Shown here piece by piece: positions 52,154-60,494 of a DNA stretch of 64,000 nucleotides (position 1 is its first letter; the number at the start of each line of letters is the position of its first letter). The translations under genes were made by a program, and so were the position numbers. Below the pieces are notes generated by a model that worked only from the letters and a program-made list of their open reading frames with translations, was not told the DNA's origin and made no database searches. The stretch lies in the NCBI RefSeq assembly GCF_008369125.1, contig NZ_VOAY01000006.1:222391-286390 (forward strand), in the 5' to 3' direction. The stretch comes from Allopusillimonas sp008369125 (lineage in GTDB: Bacteria; Pseudomonadota; Gammaproteobacteria; Burkholderiales; Burkholderiaceae_B).

Positions 52154-52915
52154 TTAACCGCGCCCCAGAAAAGGCATTTTGCTTGCCATAACTGTCATAA
52201 ATTGCACGTTCACATCAAGCGGCAAACTGGCCATATGAACGACGGCATTGGCCACATGCGACACGTCCATGGTCGCCTCAGGACGCGTGCTGCCATCAGG
52301 CTGAAGGCGGCCTTTAGACGTGTTTTTGGTCAGTGGAGTTTCGGCGTTGCCAATGTCGATCTGCCCGCACGCAATGTCATAGGCCCGCCCATCGAGTGAC
52401 ACAGATTTGGTCAGCCCGGTAATGGCATGCTTGGTGGCCGTATAGGCTATCGACAGTGGCCGCGGGCTGTGGGCGGAGATAGACCCATTATTGATAATGC
52501 GCCCGCCACGTGGCTGCTGTTCTTTCATCAAGCGGAAAGCCTCGCGAGCGCAAAGAAATGTACCGGTCAGATTGATATCGACCGTACGCTTCCAGACCTG
52601 CACATCCAGTTCGTCCATGGTAACAGCGGGTGCCCCAACACCTGCATTATTAAACAGCAGATCAAGCCGGCCACATTCATTACGAATGCGTCCGAACAGC
52701 GCCTCTACAGACTCGGGTTCACTGACGTCAGCGGGCACGGCCAGCCCCTCCCCACCCTCAGCCACGCCTTGATCCAAGGTTTGCTGCAGAGGCTCTACCC
52801 TGCGGCCCGTGAGCACCACGAAAAATCCCGCCTTCATCAGCGCTAACGCCGAAGCACGGCCTATGCCCGACCCCGCACCAGTAACTAGTGCGATTTTTTT
52901 TTGAGTTTGTCCCAC
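52154..52915 (-). CDS. Short-chain dehydrogenase/reductase
   Basis: This is a classical SDR oxidoreductase. The start is set at GTG 52915 because GGAGGA lies 5 bases before it; this gives 253 residues. The cofactor motif is GAGSGIG (13-19), with NNAG at 89-92 and catalytic Y158-x3-K162 (SIAYTATKHAITGL). An arginine pair (TGRR, 36-39) follows the second strand, a position that often selects NADP. It lies 198 bp downstream of the Ldh-family gene on the same strand, beside the sugar-acid dehydratase. It may oxidise or reduce a keto-deoxy sugar acid, but the substrate cannot be read from sequence. Confidence 0.88.
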   Translation of the reverse strand: MGQTQKKIALVTGAGSGIGRASALALMKAGFFVVLTGRRVEPLQQTLDQGVAEGGEGLAVPADVSEPESVEALFGRIRNECGRLDLLFNNAGVGAPAVTMDELDVQVWKRTVDINLTGTFLCAREAFRLMKEQQPRGGRIINNGSISAHSPRPLSIAYTATKHAITGLTKSVSLDGRAYDIACGQIDIGNAETPLTKNTSKGRLQPDGSTRPEATMDVSHVANAVVHMASLPLDVNVQFMTVMASKMPFLGRG

Positions 52916-53113
52916 TCTATTCCTCCTTAGCTTGCACGGCACTCTGGCCGCTAATGTTCAATTTGACTGCGAAAAACTAAAAACTTACGCTGGACCGATT
53001 CTTGAAGCGTGTTGACTATACTTGGTCTGGACTGAGGCCCCCTCTACGTTTCTGTAGCACGCTGCCCTGCCGGAAGCCTTTTCACCAAGACAACCCCGTT
53101 CGGAGGCCAGGCC

Positions 53114-54184
53114 TTACGCCTCACGTACCTGCGGCAAGCCACTTTCGGGAAAGCCAAGCTTGCTGGCGGCTTGCTGAATCTGCCCCCAGGTGGCCACGTC
53201 AACAGGTATACCTTGATCAAGCCGGGCCTGCCGACACAGACGCTCAGGCTCGCCAGGTTCATATATGTGCTGGCCGGGCGCAGGCGGCGACTCCTTGACC
53301 CATTGCAAAAAGGCATCAGCCTGTTGCTGAGCGTCCGGCGCATCCATGGCTTCGGGCGCGATAATGACCGAAAACAGGCCGTTTATGATGGCACTGGTAG
53401 TGGGCCTGGTGTCGGCATGGGTGGTGTAGCCGCCCGTCAGTGCACCCGCAAAAATCTCACACATGACAGCCAACCCAAAACCCTTGTGCTGGCCAAACGG
53501 TAACAAGGCCCCAAATGGAGACTGCGTCAGCGTCGACGGGTCAGTGGTCGGCGCACCCGTGTGATCGATCAAACACCCTTCAGGCACCGATTGCCCCTTG
53601 TTGCGCGCAACCCTCACCTTGCCAACGGCAATGCTGCTGGTTGCAAAATCGAGCACCAGCGGCGGCTTACCGGGGCGCGGCCAAGCTGCGGAAAATGGAT
53701 TTGTGCCAAAACGCCCGTCGGTACCCGACCAGGGCGCTACCTGCGTGTGCCCTGCCACGTTAACAAAATGAAAGGACGCCATGCCTTCGGCAGCACACTG
53801 CTCCGCCCAATGCCCCAACCGACCAAGATGATGTGTATTGCGCAAGGCAACCACACACACGCCTGAATCTTTAGCGCGCTCGATGCCAAGTTTCATGGCC
53901 TGCCATGCCGTGCTCTGGCCAAAGCCACGCAGGCCATCAAGCGTAAGTAGCGCGCCAGCGTCTTTCACCACACTGACCGTCTGATTCAGACGAAGGCCAC
54001 CCTCGCTCAATGCCGCCACATAGCGGGGAATCATACCGATGCCATGTGAATCATGGCCTGTTAGATTCGACATGACGAGATGTTCGGCTACCAAAGCTGC
54101 TTCGTGCTCGGTACTTCCGGCGTGACGCCACAACGAAAACACAAAAGATTGCAAGGCATCAGCGTTAATCACAATATCGGGCAT
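53114..54184 (-). CDS. Ldh-family (malate/L-lactate-type) NAD(P)-dependent dehydrogenase
   Basis: This 356-residue protein belongs to the Ldh_2 family (malate, L-sulfolactate, ureidoglycolate and 2,3-diketogulonate reductases), which has a fold unlike ordinary lactate dehydrogenase. Family motifs are HLVMSNLTGHDSHGIGMIPRYV, NTHHLGRLGHWAEQCAAEGM, GTNPFSAAWPRPGKPPLVLDFATS in parts, and LLPFGQHKGFGLAVMCEIFAGALTGG. It is divergent from the IlvD/Edd dehydratase with a 72-bp gap, so they share a control region. A likely role is reduction of a 2-keto sugar acid. Confidence 0.9.
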   Translation of the reverse strand: MPDIVINADALQSFVFSLWRHAGSTEHEAALVAEHLVMSNLTGHDSHGIGMIPRYVAALSEGGLRLNQTVSVVKDAGALLTLDGLRGFGQSTAWQAMKLGIERAKDSGVCVVALRNTHHLGRLGHWAEQCAAEGMASFHFVNVAGHTQVAPWSGTDGRFGTNPFSAAWPRPGKPPLVLDFATSSIAVGKVRVARNKGQSVPEGCLIDHTGAPTTDPSTLTQSPFGALLPFGQHKGFGLAVMCEIFAGALTGGYTTHADTRPTTSAIINGLFSVIIAPEAMDAPDAQQQADAFLQWVKESPPAPGQHIYEPGEPERLCRQARLDQGIPVDVATWGQIQQAASKLGFPESGLPQVREA

Positions 54185-54221
54185 GGCATATCCGGGTTAG
54201 GTTAATGGGCATCACTATATT

Positions 54222-54248
54222 ACGTTCTGTATAAACGTTCTCTATAAA
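54222..54248. promoter_or_regulatory. Direct-repeat operator/promoter between Ldh and IlvD/Edd genes
   Basis: Two 14-base copies differing at one base (ACGTTCTGTATAAA at 54222-54235, ACGTTCTCTATAAA at 54235-54248) sit head to tail in the 72-bp divergent gap, sharing one A. The first also forms an inverted repeat ACGTT-N7-AACGT (54222-54238). Each ends in a TATAAA -10-like box. A regulator binding here could control both genes. Confidence 0.5.
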
Positions 54249-54256
54249 GTCTCCTC

Positions 54257-55996
54257 ATGTCATCAAAACACCGCCCTTACGAATCACTGCGCAGCGCCCG
54301 CTGGTTCGCCCCTGACGACCTCCGGTCATTCGGTCACCGCTCCCGCATCATGCAAATGGGTTATGCCCCTGAAGACTGGGAAGGCAGGCCGATTATCGCC
54401 ATTCTCAACACCTGGTCTGACATCAACCCCTGCCATGCCCATTTCCGGCAGCGTGTTGAGGACGTTAAACGAGGGGTGTTGCAGCAGGGTGGGTTCCCGA
54501 TTGAACTGCCTGCCATGTCGCTGTCAGAAAACTTCGTCAAACCCACCACCATGCTTTATCGAAACATGCTGGCCATGGAAACTGAAGAGCTGCTGCGCAG
54601 CCATCCGGTCGACGGCACGGTACTCATGGGAGGTTGCGACAAAACCACACCTGGCCTGCTGATGGGGGCTATCAGCGCGGGCCTGCCATGTATTTATATG
54701 CCGGCTGGGCCCATGCTGCGGGGCAACTGGAAAGGCAAAGTACTCGGGTCTGGGTCTGATGCCTGGAAGTACTGGGACGAACGACGCGCTGGCAATATCG
54801 ACAAAACTGAATGGCTGGCGATCGAGGGCGGCATTGCCCGCAGTTATGGCACCTGCATGACCATGGGCACGGCCAGCACCATGACGGCCATTGCCGAAGC
54901 CATGGGCATGTGCCTGCCTGGCGCCTCCTCCATTCCGGCGGCTGATTCCGGCCATATCAGGATGGCAGCCCATTGCGGCAGACGCATTGTTGACATGGTC
55001 TGGGAAGACCTCACGCCTGCCAGGGTGTTGTCGGCGTCCAGTTTTCACAATGCCATCGCCGTGGCAATGGCCATGGGTTGCTCGACAAACGCTGTAATTC
55101 ACCTGATCGCACTGGCACGACGTGCCGGTCACCCTGTAACACTGGCCGACTTCGATGCCGCCAGTCGCAATGTACCAGTCATCGCCAATGTGAGACCCAG
55201 CGGCGACAAATACCTTATGGAAGACTTTTACTACGCAGGCGGCATTGCTGGTTTGATGGCACGTATTGCCGGCTTTCTCGACCTTAACGCGCAAACCGTC
55301 AATGGCCATACATTGGGGCAAAACATAGAAGGCGCAGAAGTCTACAACGACGACGTCATCCGTCCACTCGACAACCCCATTTACGCTGAGGGTGCGCTGG
55401 CGCTACTCAAAGGCAATCTTGCTCCTTCCGGCTGCGTGATCAAGCCCAGCGCCTGTGCCCCCCAATATTTGCAGCACACTGGCCCGGCGCTGGTTTTTGA
55501 TGACTACCCCAGCATGAAAGCGGCCATAGACGATGAAAACCTCGACGTCACGGCCGACCACATACTTATACTGAGAAATGCTGGCCCACAAGGCGGCCCG
55601 GGCATGCCTGAATGGGGCATGCTGCCTATCCCGACCAAACTGGTCAAGCAGGGGGTGCGTGACATGCTGCGCATCTCCGACGCGCGCATGAGCGGCACCA
55701 GCTACGGCGCCTGCATCTTGCATGTGGCGCCCGAAGCCTACGTGGGGGGCACGCTTGCGCTGGTGCAAAACGGCGATCTCATTACCGTGGATGTACCCGC
55801 CCGCAGCATCCATCTTGAGGTGAGCGACAGCGAGCTTGAACAACGACGCGCCGCATGGACGCCGCCCCCTGCGCATTACGCACGCGGTTACGGGTGGATG
55901 TTTTCAAAGCATATTCTGCAGGCCGACGAAGGCTGCGATTTTGATTTTCTCGAAACAGCGTTCGGCCCACCCTGTGCCGAACCGAGTATTTATTAA
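54257..55996 (+). CDS. IlvD/Edd-family sugar-acid dehydratase (pentonate dehydratase-like)
   Basis: This Fe-S dehydratase converts an aldonic acid to its 2-keto-3-deoxy form. The 579-residue product has the cluster cysteines C59 (DINPCHAHF), C127 (GGCDKTTPG) and C200 (SYGTCMTMGTAST). These match the [2Fe-2S] spacing of L-arabinonate/xylonate dehydratases rather than housekeeping IlvD. The catalytic serine motif ARMSGTSYG puts Ser at 479. It diverges from the Ldh gene and is 36 bp before the RraA-like gene. IlvD in amino acid synthesis is unlikely, given the context and the pentonate-type NTWSDINPCH motif. The exact sugar acid is unknown. No good ribosome site precedes the ATG. Confidence 0.9.
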   Translation: MSSKHRPYESLRSARWFAPDDLRSFGHRSRIMQMGYAPEDWEGRPIIAILNTWSDINPCHAHFRQRVEDVKRGVLQQGGFPIELPAMSLSENFVKPTTMLYRNMLAMETEELLRSHPVDGTVLMGGCDKTTPGLLMGAISAGLPCIYMPAGPMLRGNWKGKVLGSGSDAWKYWDERRAGNIDKTEWLAIEGGIARSYGTCMTMGTASTMTAIAEAMGMCLPGASSIPAADSGHIRMAAHCGRRIVDMVWEDLTPARVLSASSFHNAIAVAMAMGCSTNAVIHLIALARRAGHPVTLADFDAASRNVPVIANVRPSGDKYLMEDFYYAGGIAGLMARIAGFLDLNAQTVNGHTLGQNIEGAEVYNDDVIRPLDNPIYAEGALALLKGNLAPSGCVIKPSACAPQYLQHTGPALVFDDYPSMKAAIDDENLDVTADHILILRNAGPQGGPGMPEWGMLPIPTKLVKQGVRDMLRISDARMSGTSYGACILHVAPEAYVGGTLALVQNGDLITVDVPARSIHLEVSDSELEQRRAAWTPPPAHYARGYGWMFSKHILQADEGCDFDFLETAFGPPCAEPSIY

Positions 55997-56032
55997 AAGG
56001 CGGCAGCCTAACCTCATCCACAAAGGAGCACC

Positions 56033-56752
56033 ATGACACTGACCGACGACGTACGCCAAAAACTGTCCCGCGTGAGTACAGCAACGCTAGCCACAGCACT
56101 GTTCAAACGCGGGCTGCGCAACCAGTTTATCCAGGACGTACGCCCACTGAACACGAACTTGCCCAATATGGTCGGACCGGCCTATACCCTGCGTTATATT
56201 CCGGCACGCGAAGACCTGAATCCCCTTTCCGTGTTCCAGGACAGAAATCACCCGCAACGGGTTGCCGTAGATCAATGCCCAGATGGCGCTGTCATGGTGA
56301 TCGACAGTCGCAAAGATGCAAGGGCAGCCTCGGCCGGGTCCATATTGCTCACCCGTCTATCGCAGCGTGGCGCTGCAGGCGTTGTAACCGACGGCGGTTT
56401 TCGCGACTCGCCCGAGATTGCACGCATGAACATGCCTGCCTATCATCACCGCCCGTCGGCACCCACCAACCTGACACTACATCAGGCTCTGGACATCAAT
56501 GTGCCTATCGGGTGCGGCGATGTTGCCGTGTTCCCTGGCGACATTATGGTGGGTGATGCGGAAGGCGTCATCGTGATCCCGGCTCATATTGCGGCCGAGG
56601 TGGCAGACGAGGCCATTGAAATGACGTTGTATGAAGACTTTGTCACCGAAGAGGTCGAAAAAGGCAGGTCAATTATCGGCCTGTACCCGCTTACTGATGC
56701 GCAGGCCAAAACTGACTTCGATTCATGGAAGAAATCGCGAGGCAACTCCTGA
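56033..56752 (+). CDS. RraA-like protein, probable 2-keto acid aldolase
   Basis: This 239-residue protein is of the RraA/HMG-aldolase fold. It keeps the divalent-metal and substrate signature DGGFRDSPEIA (R124, D125), with GPAYTLRY upstream. Family members are class II pyruvate aldolases or oxaloacetate decarboxylases; true RraA, the RNase E inhibitor, is smaller (about 160 residues). Located directly after the dehydratase with an AGGAG site 4 bases before ATG, it most likely cleaves the keto-deoxy acid, releasing pyruvate or a related keto acid. The C-terminal extension EEVEKGRSIIGLYPLTD is common in sugar-acid cluster members. Confidence 0.85.
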   Translation: MTLTDDVRQKLSRVSTATLATALFKRGLRNQFIQDVRPLNTNLPNMVGPAYTLRYIPAREDLNPLSVFQDRNHPQRVAVDQCPDGAVMVIDSRKDARAASAGSILLTRLSQRGAAGVVTDGGFRDSPEIARMNMPAYHHRPSAPTNLTLHQALDINVPIGCGDVAVFPGDIMVGDAEGVIVIPAHIAAEVADEAIEMTLYEDFVTEEVEKGRSIIGLYPLTDAQAKTDFDSWKKSRGNS

Positions 56753-57032
56753 TCTTAGGGGTATACACCGTTGACGCAAGACGGAGCCTCGCCACATACT
56801 AGCCCCTTGCAAACGCCCACGCATGGTCAAGAGCTTTTATGCAATGTGGCACGTGTGCAGACCATCACACATGTGCAATGCGGGCCAGTAAAGCCCGGGC
56901 GCTGGAAAAATGCTGCCTACATACAAAGTCGTCAGCTTTTTTTACATACAACAGACTGTTGTCAGAACACGGCAACATCTTTATTGAAAATTTTCGAATT
57001 ACATTTATTGCAGCAATCAAGGAGACAAAAAC
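56753..57032. promoter_or_regulatory. Upstream region of the TAXI-TRAP genes
   Basis: This 280-bp gap has no gene. Around 56841-56880 there are related GT-rich elements, GCACGTGTG and CACACATGTGC, forming an imperfect inverted repeat, plus a GCAATG copy on either side. They may be an operator for the transporter genes. An AT-rich stretch (56938-57010) follows and could hold the promoter. Confidence 0.35.
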
Positions 57033-57968
57033 ATGAAAGCTACACACACCATCCTGGCCGCCGCCGTCTTGGCCATATCGGCCACCAGCCTTGCCCAGGC
57101 ACAACAGGTTCGCCTAATGACTGGACCTCAGGGAGGGTCTTGGTACCCGCTTGGAGGCGCTATCGCAAACATTGCCGGCAAGGAAGGCGTCAAAATGCAG
57201 GTCCTGCCCGGCGCAGGCATCGCCAACGTCAAGGCAATCCAGATAGGCAAGGCAGACATGGGGTTTGGAAACTCCATCTCCACCGTCGATGGCGTGGCTG
57301 GTCGTGCACCCTTTGAGAAAAAGACCGACAACGTCTGCAACGTGGCAACGCTTTATCCCCAGTATTTTCAGATTGTCGCCAATGCTGATTCAGGCATCAC
57401 CTCGTTTGCCGACGCCAAGGGCAAATCAATCGCCATTCAGCCCAAAGGCAACACGGCTGAATTCATGACGGTACAAATGCTAGAGGTATACGGCATGACC
57501 TACAAAGACATGGACAAGGTTAGCCATGTGTCATACACCGATGCCGTTTCCATGCTCAAAGACAACAACGCCCAGCTTTTCACTCTTGGAACTACCATTC
57601 CTGCCTCGTCCATCATGGATCTGGCCTCTGCACGCGACATCACACTAATCTCAGTGCCTGACGACAAGTACAAGGCCATGCATGACCTGAACCCGGGCTA
57701 CACCAAGCTGATCATCCCCGCAGGCACCTATCCAAAACAGGATAAAGACGTCCAGGCTGTCGCTTACGCTACCCACCTGATTGCACGCTGTGATCTGCCC
57801 GAAGATACGGTCTACAAGGTGCTCAAAGGCATGGTCGACAACCAGGCTGACCTTAACGCTATCGCCCAGGTCATGAAAAAAACCACGGTAAAAATGATGG
57901 CGGAAGATATCGGTGTGCCTCTGCATAAAGGCGCCGAGCGTTTCTACAAAGAACAGAAAGTTATGTAG
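57033..57968 (+). CDS. TAXI-family TRAP transporter substrate-binding protein
   Basis: This 311-residue periplasmic binding protein has a signal peptide of about 23 residues ending AQA. TAXI-type features are LMTGPQGGSWYPLGGAIANI, LPGAGIANVKAIQIGKADMGFGNS and DAVSMLKDNNAQLFTLGTTIPASSI. GGAG lies 9 bases before the ATG. It works with the fused TRAP permease 110 bp downstream, driving uptake by an ion gradient. Known TAXI ligands are few (glutamate, 2-oxoglutarate-like acids); with a sugar-acid dehydratase next door, an organic or sugar acid is likely. Confidence 0.93.
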   Translation: MKATHTILAAAVLAISATSLAQAQQVRLMTGPQGGSWYPLGGAIANIAGKEGVKMQVLPGAGIANVKAIQIGKADMGFGNSISTVDGVAGRAPFEKKTDNVCNVATLYPQYFQIVANADSGITSFADAKGKSIAIQPKGNTAEFMTVQMLEVYGMTYKDMDKVSHVSYTDAVSMLKDNNAQLFTLGTTIPASSIMDLASARDITLISVPDDKYKAMHDLNPGYTKLIIPAGTYPKQDKDVQAVAYATHLIARCDLPEDTVYKVLKGMVDNQADLNAIAQVMKKTTVKMMAEDIGVPLHKGAERFYKEQKVM

Positions 57969-58009
57969 TTTTGTATGTTTTTTTGCAGAGTTGGGGCATC
58001 CCCTCTTTG

Positions 58010-58043
58010 GCCACGGCCCGCCTGTTGCATGGCGGGCCGTGGC
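58010..58043 (+). terminator. Strong hairpin between TRAP binding-protein and permease genes
   Basis: A perfect 13-bp GC-rich stem (58010-58022 with 58031-58043) closes an 8-base loop. No U run follows, so it probably slows transcription or protects the binding-protein mRNA, giving more binding protein than permease. A smaller GGGGCATCCCC hairpin lies at 57993-58003. Confidence 0.6.
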
Positions 58044-58078
58044 ATGACTGATCCGCATATCTTCGCCAGGAATCTGCC

Positions 58079-59950
58079 ATGATGGCCTTACCCACCACCG
58101 TCTCTAACCGGTTGATCGTGCTTATCGGCGCGGTGATGTCGGCTTTTCACCTTTATGTGGCGCTAGTCGGCCCACCCCAGGCCTATGTCATGCGAGGGGT
58201 TCACCTCGCCTTTGCGCTGGCACTGGCATTTTTGTTGCTGCCCGGTATTGGCAAGCGCGCGCCGCGTGTGAGCGTGATTGATCTAATTTTGATGTTGCTG
58301 GCGGTTGCTGGTGCGCTGTACCCATCGTTCAATCTTGAATACATGGTCACCCGCATGCCCTATGTGGATGACCCAAACATGTACGATTACCTGTTTGGCG
58401 GCCTGCTGATCGTTTTGCTGCTCGAAGCAACCAGGCGTGCGACGGGCTGGGCATTGCCCATTATCTCTGTACTGTTTCTGGCGTATGCCTTCACCATCGG
58501 CAACCAGTCTATCGGCGCGATAATGGACCAGACATACCTGACGACAGAAGGTATTTTCGGTATACCCCTGTACGTTTCGGCAACCTATGTCATGCTTTTT
58601 ATTCTGTTTGGCGCCTTTGTAGAACGTAGTGGTGCCGGGCAGCTGTTTATGGACTTCGCTCTGGCGCTGGCCGGCCATACGGCGGGCGGCCCGGCCAAAG
58701 TCGCCGTACTAACCAGTGCGTTGTTTGGAACAGTGTCAGGTAGCGCTGTGGCCAACGTTATGACCACTGGCACGTTTACCATCCCACTCATGAAGCGGAC
58801 AGGCTATAACGCCGGCTTCGCAGGCGCCGTCGAAGCGGTTGCATCAACCGGCGGGCAAATCATGCCCCCCATCATGGGCGCAGCGGCTTTTGTCATGGCC
58901 GAGTTTCTGGGGGTGTCTTACCTGACGGTGGCCGCTTTCGCCATTCTGCCGGCCATACTGTACTTTCTGGCTGTGTTCATGGCCGTACACTTTGAAGCCC
59001 GGCGGGTAGGCCTGGTAGGTTTACCCAAGGCCGATCTGCCCCGGCTCAAAGCCGTTCTTCTCGAGCGCGGGCATCTCTTTTTCCCGCTGTTTCTCATTGT
59101 GGCTGTACTGCTGGCAGGTTACAGCGCGGCCTTTGCTGCACTGTGCGGCATTGCGTCGGTAATCCCCACCACCTGGCTGCGCGCCAGCACCCGCAAGGTA
59201 TTCACACCGTACGTCATCATAGAAACACTAGCAGACGGCGCCCGCAATACCGTCATTGTGGCTCTGGCCTGCGCCTGCGCAGGTATTGTGGTGGGTATCA
59301 TTACGCTGACAGGCGCAGGGCTGGACTTCACCAGCCTCGTATTGGTGATGTCGGGCGACACATTGTTGATTGCACTCGTAATGACCATGCTGGCGGGCAT
59401 TTTGCTTGGCATGGGGCTGCCGACCACGCCCGCGTATATCGTGCAGGTAGCACTGCTGGTGCCAGCACTTGTCAAACTTGGCGTGCAGGTTGAGGCGGCA
59501 CATTTGTTCGTGCTGTATTTTGCGGTGCTGTCCGCCATCACGCCCCCTGTTGCCATGGCGGTGTATGCCGCCAATGGCATATCACGGGGAAGCCTCATGG
59601 ACACAAGCTGGGCTGCCGTCAAATTAGGCCTCACCGGCTATGTCATCCCATTTATGTTTGTATTTGGGCCATCGCTCATGCTGATGGGTGAGCCACTGAC
59701 CATAGTTCAGACAGCGATCACAGCAGCAATAGGCGTCATCTGCCTGGCAGGGTCACTACACGGGTACTTCTTTTTTGGCCCTGCCCGCTTCATAGAGCGC
59801 GTACTGCTGATGGCTGGCGCATTTAGCCTGATAAAACCCGGCCTGCTCACCGATGCGATCGGGCTTGGCCTGATCCTGCTGGCAATCGTCCTGCAATTGC
59901 TAACTCGGCGACGAGGGGCCCGGGCGATTACTCCGCCGGAGGTGTCTTAA
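58079..59950 (+). CDS. TRAP transporter fused permease (DctQM-type)
   Basis: This 623-residue inner-membrane protein combines the small (DctQ-like, residues 1 to about 170) and large (DctM-like) TRAP permeases, the usual form for TAXI systems. DctM motifs include GRTGYNAGF-like KRTGYNAGFAGAVEAVASTGGQIMPPIMGAAAF in segments, GMGLPTTPAYIV, and FVLYFAVLSAITPPVAMAVYAANGIS. About 17-18 hydrophobic helices are visible. AGGA lies 7 bases before ATG. Confidence 0.93.
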   Translation: MMALPTTVSNRLIVLIGAVMSAFHLYVALVGPPQAYVMRGVHLAFALALAFLLLPGIGKRAPRVSVIDLILMLLAVAGALYPSFNLEYMVTRMPYVDDPNMYDYLFGGLLIVLLLEATRRATGWALPIISVLFLAYAFTIGNQSIGAIMDQTYLTTEGIFGIPLYVSATYVMLFILFGAFVERSGAGQLFMDFALALAGHTAGGPAKVAVLTSALFGTVSGSAVANVMTTGTFTIPLMKRTGYNAGFAGAVEAVASTGGQIMPPIMGAAAFVMAEFLGVSYLTVAAFAILPAILYFLAVFMAVHFEARRVGLVGLPKADLPRLKAVLLERGHLFFPLFLIVAVLLAGYSAAFAALCGIASVIPTTWLRASTRKVFTPYVIIETLADGARNTVIVALACACAGIVVGIITLTGAGLDFTSLVLVMSGDTLLIALVMTMLAGILLGMGLPTTPAYIVQVALLVPALVKLGVQVEAAHLFVLYFAVLSAITPPVAMAVYAANGISRGSLMDTSWAAVKLGLTGYVIPFMFVFGPSLMLMGEPLTIVQTAITAAIGVICLAGSLHGYFFFGPARFIERVLLMAGAFSLIKPGLLTDAIGLGLILLAIVLQLLTRRRGARAITPPEVS

Positions 59951-60230
59951 ATCATTGGCCAGAGCCTCTGGCGAGCGAGCAATAGCCCGCCGTCAGAGCT
60001 CAGCCCGCCATGTGGTGTTTTGCCGTTGCGGCCCAAAGGCAGCAACCATGCTCACCGGCATAAGCCACTAAGCCCCTGTTGGCTGTCTGCATGCAAACGT
60101 CAGCCGTTAAAGACAGAAGCATACAAACACCTTTAACGGGGAAGAGTCCGGCGTGATGAGCCATATGTAATGAGTGCCCATCCCCTCTTAATAAAGAAGA
60201 ACCCCAAAGAGCTTATAAATGCAGAAGCAA
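59951..60230. other. Spacer after the TRAP permease gene, with inverted repeats
   Basis: No gene is visible. GCCAGA-GCC-TCTGGC (59958-59972) follows the TRAP stop and may help termination. CCGTTAAAG/CTTTAACGG (60104-60112, 60131-60139) is a perfect 9-bp inverted repeat with an 18-base loop. This is the right margin of the accessory region. Confidence 0.5.
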
Positions 60231-60264
60231 AAAACCCGCTACAACAGAAGTTGTAACGGGTTTT
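60231..60264 (-). terminator. Terminator downstream of tRNA-Leu(GAG)
   Basis: A 15-bp stem with one C-A mismatch (60231-60245 with 60250-60264) closes AGAA. On the minus strand it ends in six Ts, so it terminates the secG-tRNA-Leu transcript. The plus side also ends in a T run. Confidence 0.85.
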
Positions 60265-60312
60265 TTGGTTTTGCTTTTGGGGCCTGGATACTACATAGAC
60301 CCCTTTATATTC

Positions 60313-60397
60313 TGGTGCAGACGGCGAGAATCGAACTCGCACGGCTTTCGCCACTACCCCCTCAAGATAGCGTGTCTACCAATTCCACCACGTCTGC
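60313..60397 (-). tRNA. tRNA-Leu (anticodon GAG)
   Basis: The 85-base gene folds into a class II tRNA with acceptor arms GCAGACG/CGTCTGC, a discriminator A and encoded CCA. The anticodon stem CTATC/GGTAG encloses the loop TTGAGGG, giving anticodon GAG for CUC/CUU codons. A long variable arm and GTTCGATTC T-loop are present. It follows secG on the minus strand. In many Burkholderiales nuoA comes next; here it is 17 kb away. Confidence 0.97.
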
Positions 60398-60494
60398 AAG
60401 AAAGAACGAGATTCTAGCACGAAATTTCTTTTAAATCTTGGCCCCTCAAATTTTTTTTGCCGAGGGACAACTACCAGCCAGTTACTTGTACGAA

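Noticed and set aside
54257..55996. IlvD/Edd gene as dihydroxy-acid dehydratase for valine/isoleucine synthesis
   Set aside because: The cysteine spacing and the pentonate-type N-terminus match sugar-acid dehydratases, and the neighbours are transporters and sugar-acid enzymes.
56033..56752. RraA-like gene as the RNase E inhibitor RraA
   Set aside because: It is about 80 residues longer than RraA and lies in a sugar-acid cluster, so an aldolase role is more likely.
60313..60397. tRNA-Leu(GAG) as an integrase attachment site for the accessory region
   Set aside because: I looked for a copy of the tRNA 3' end near nuoA (43.3-43.6 kb) and found none, and there is no integrase gene in the region.
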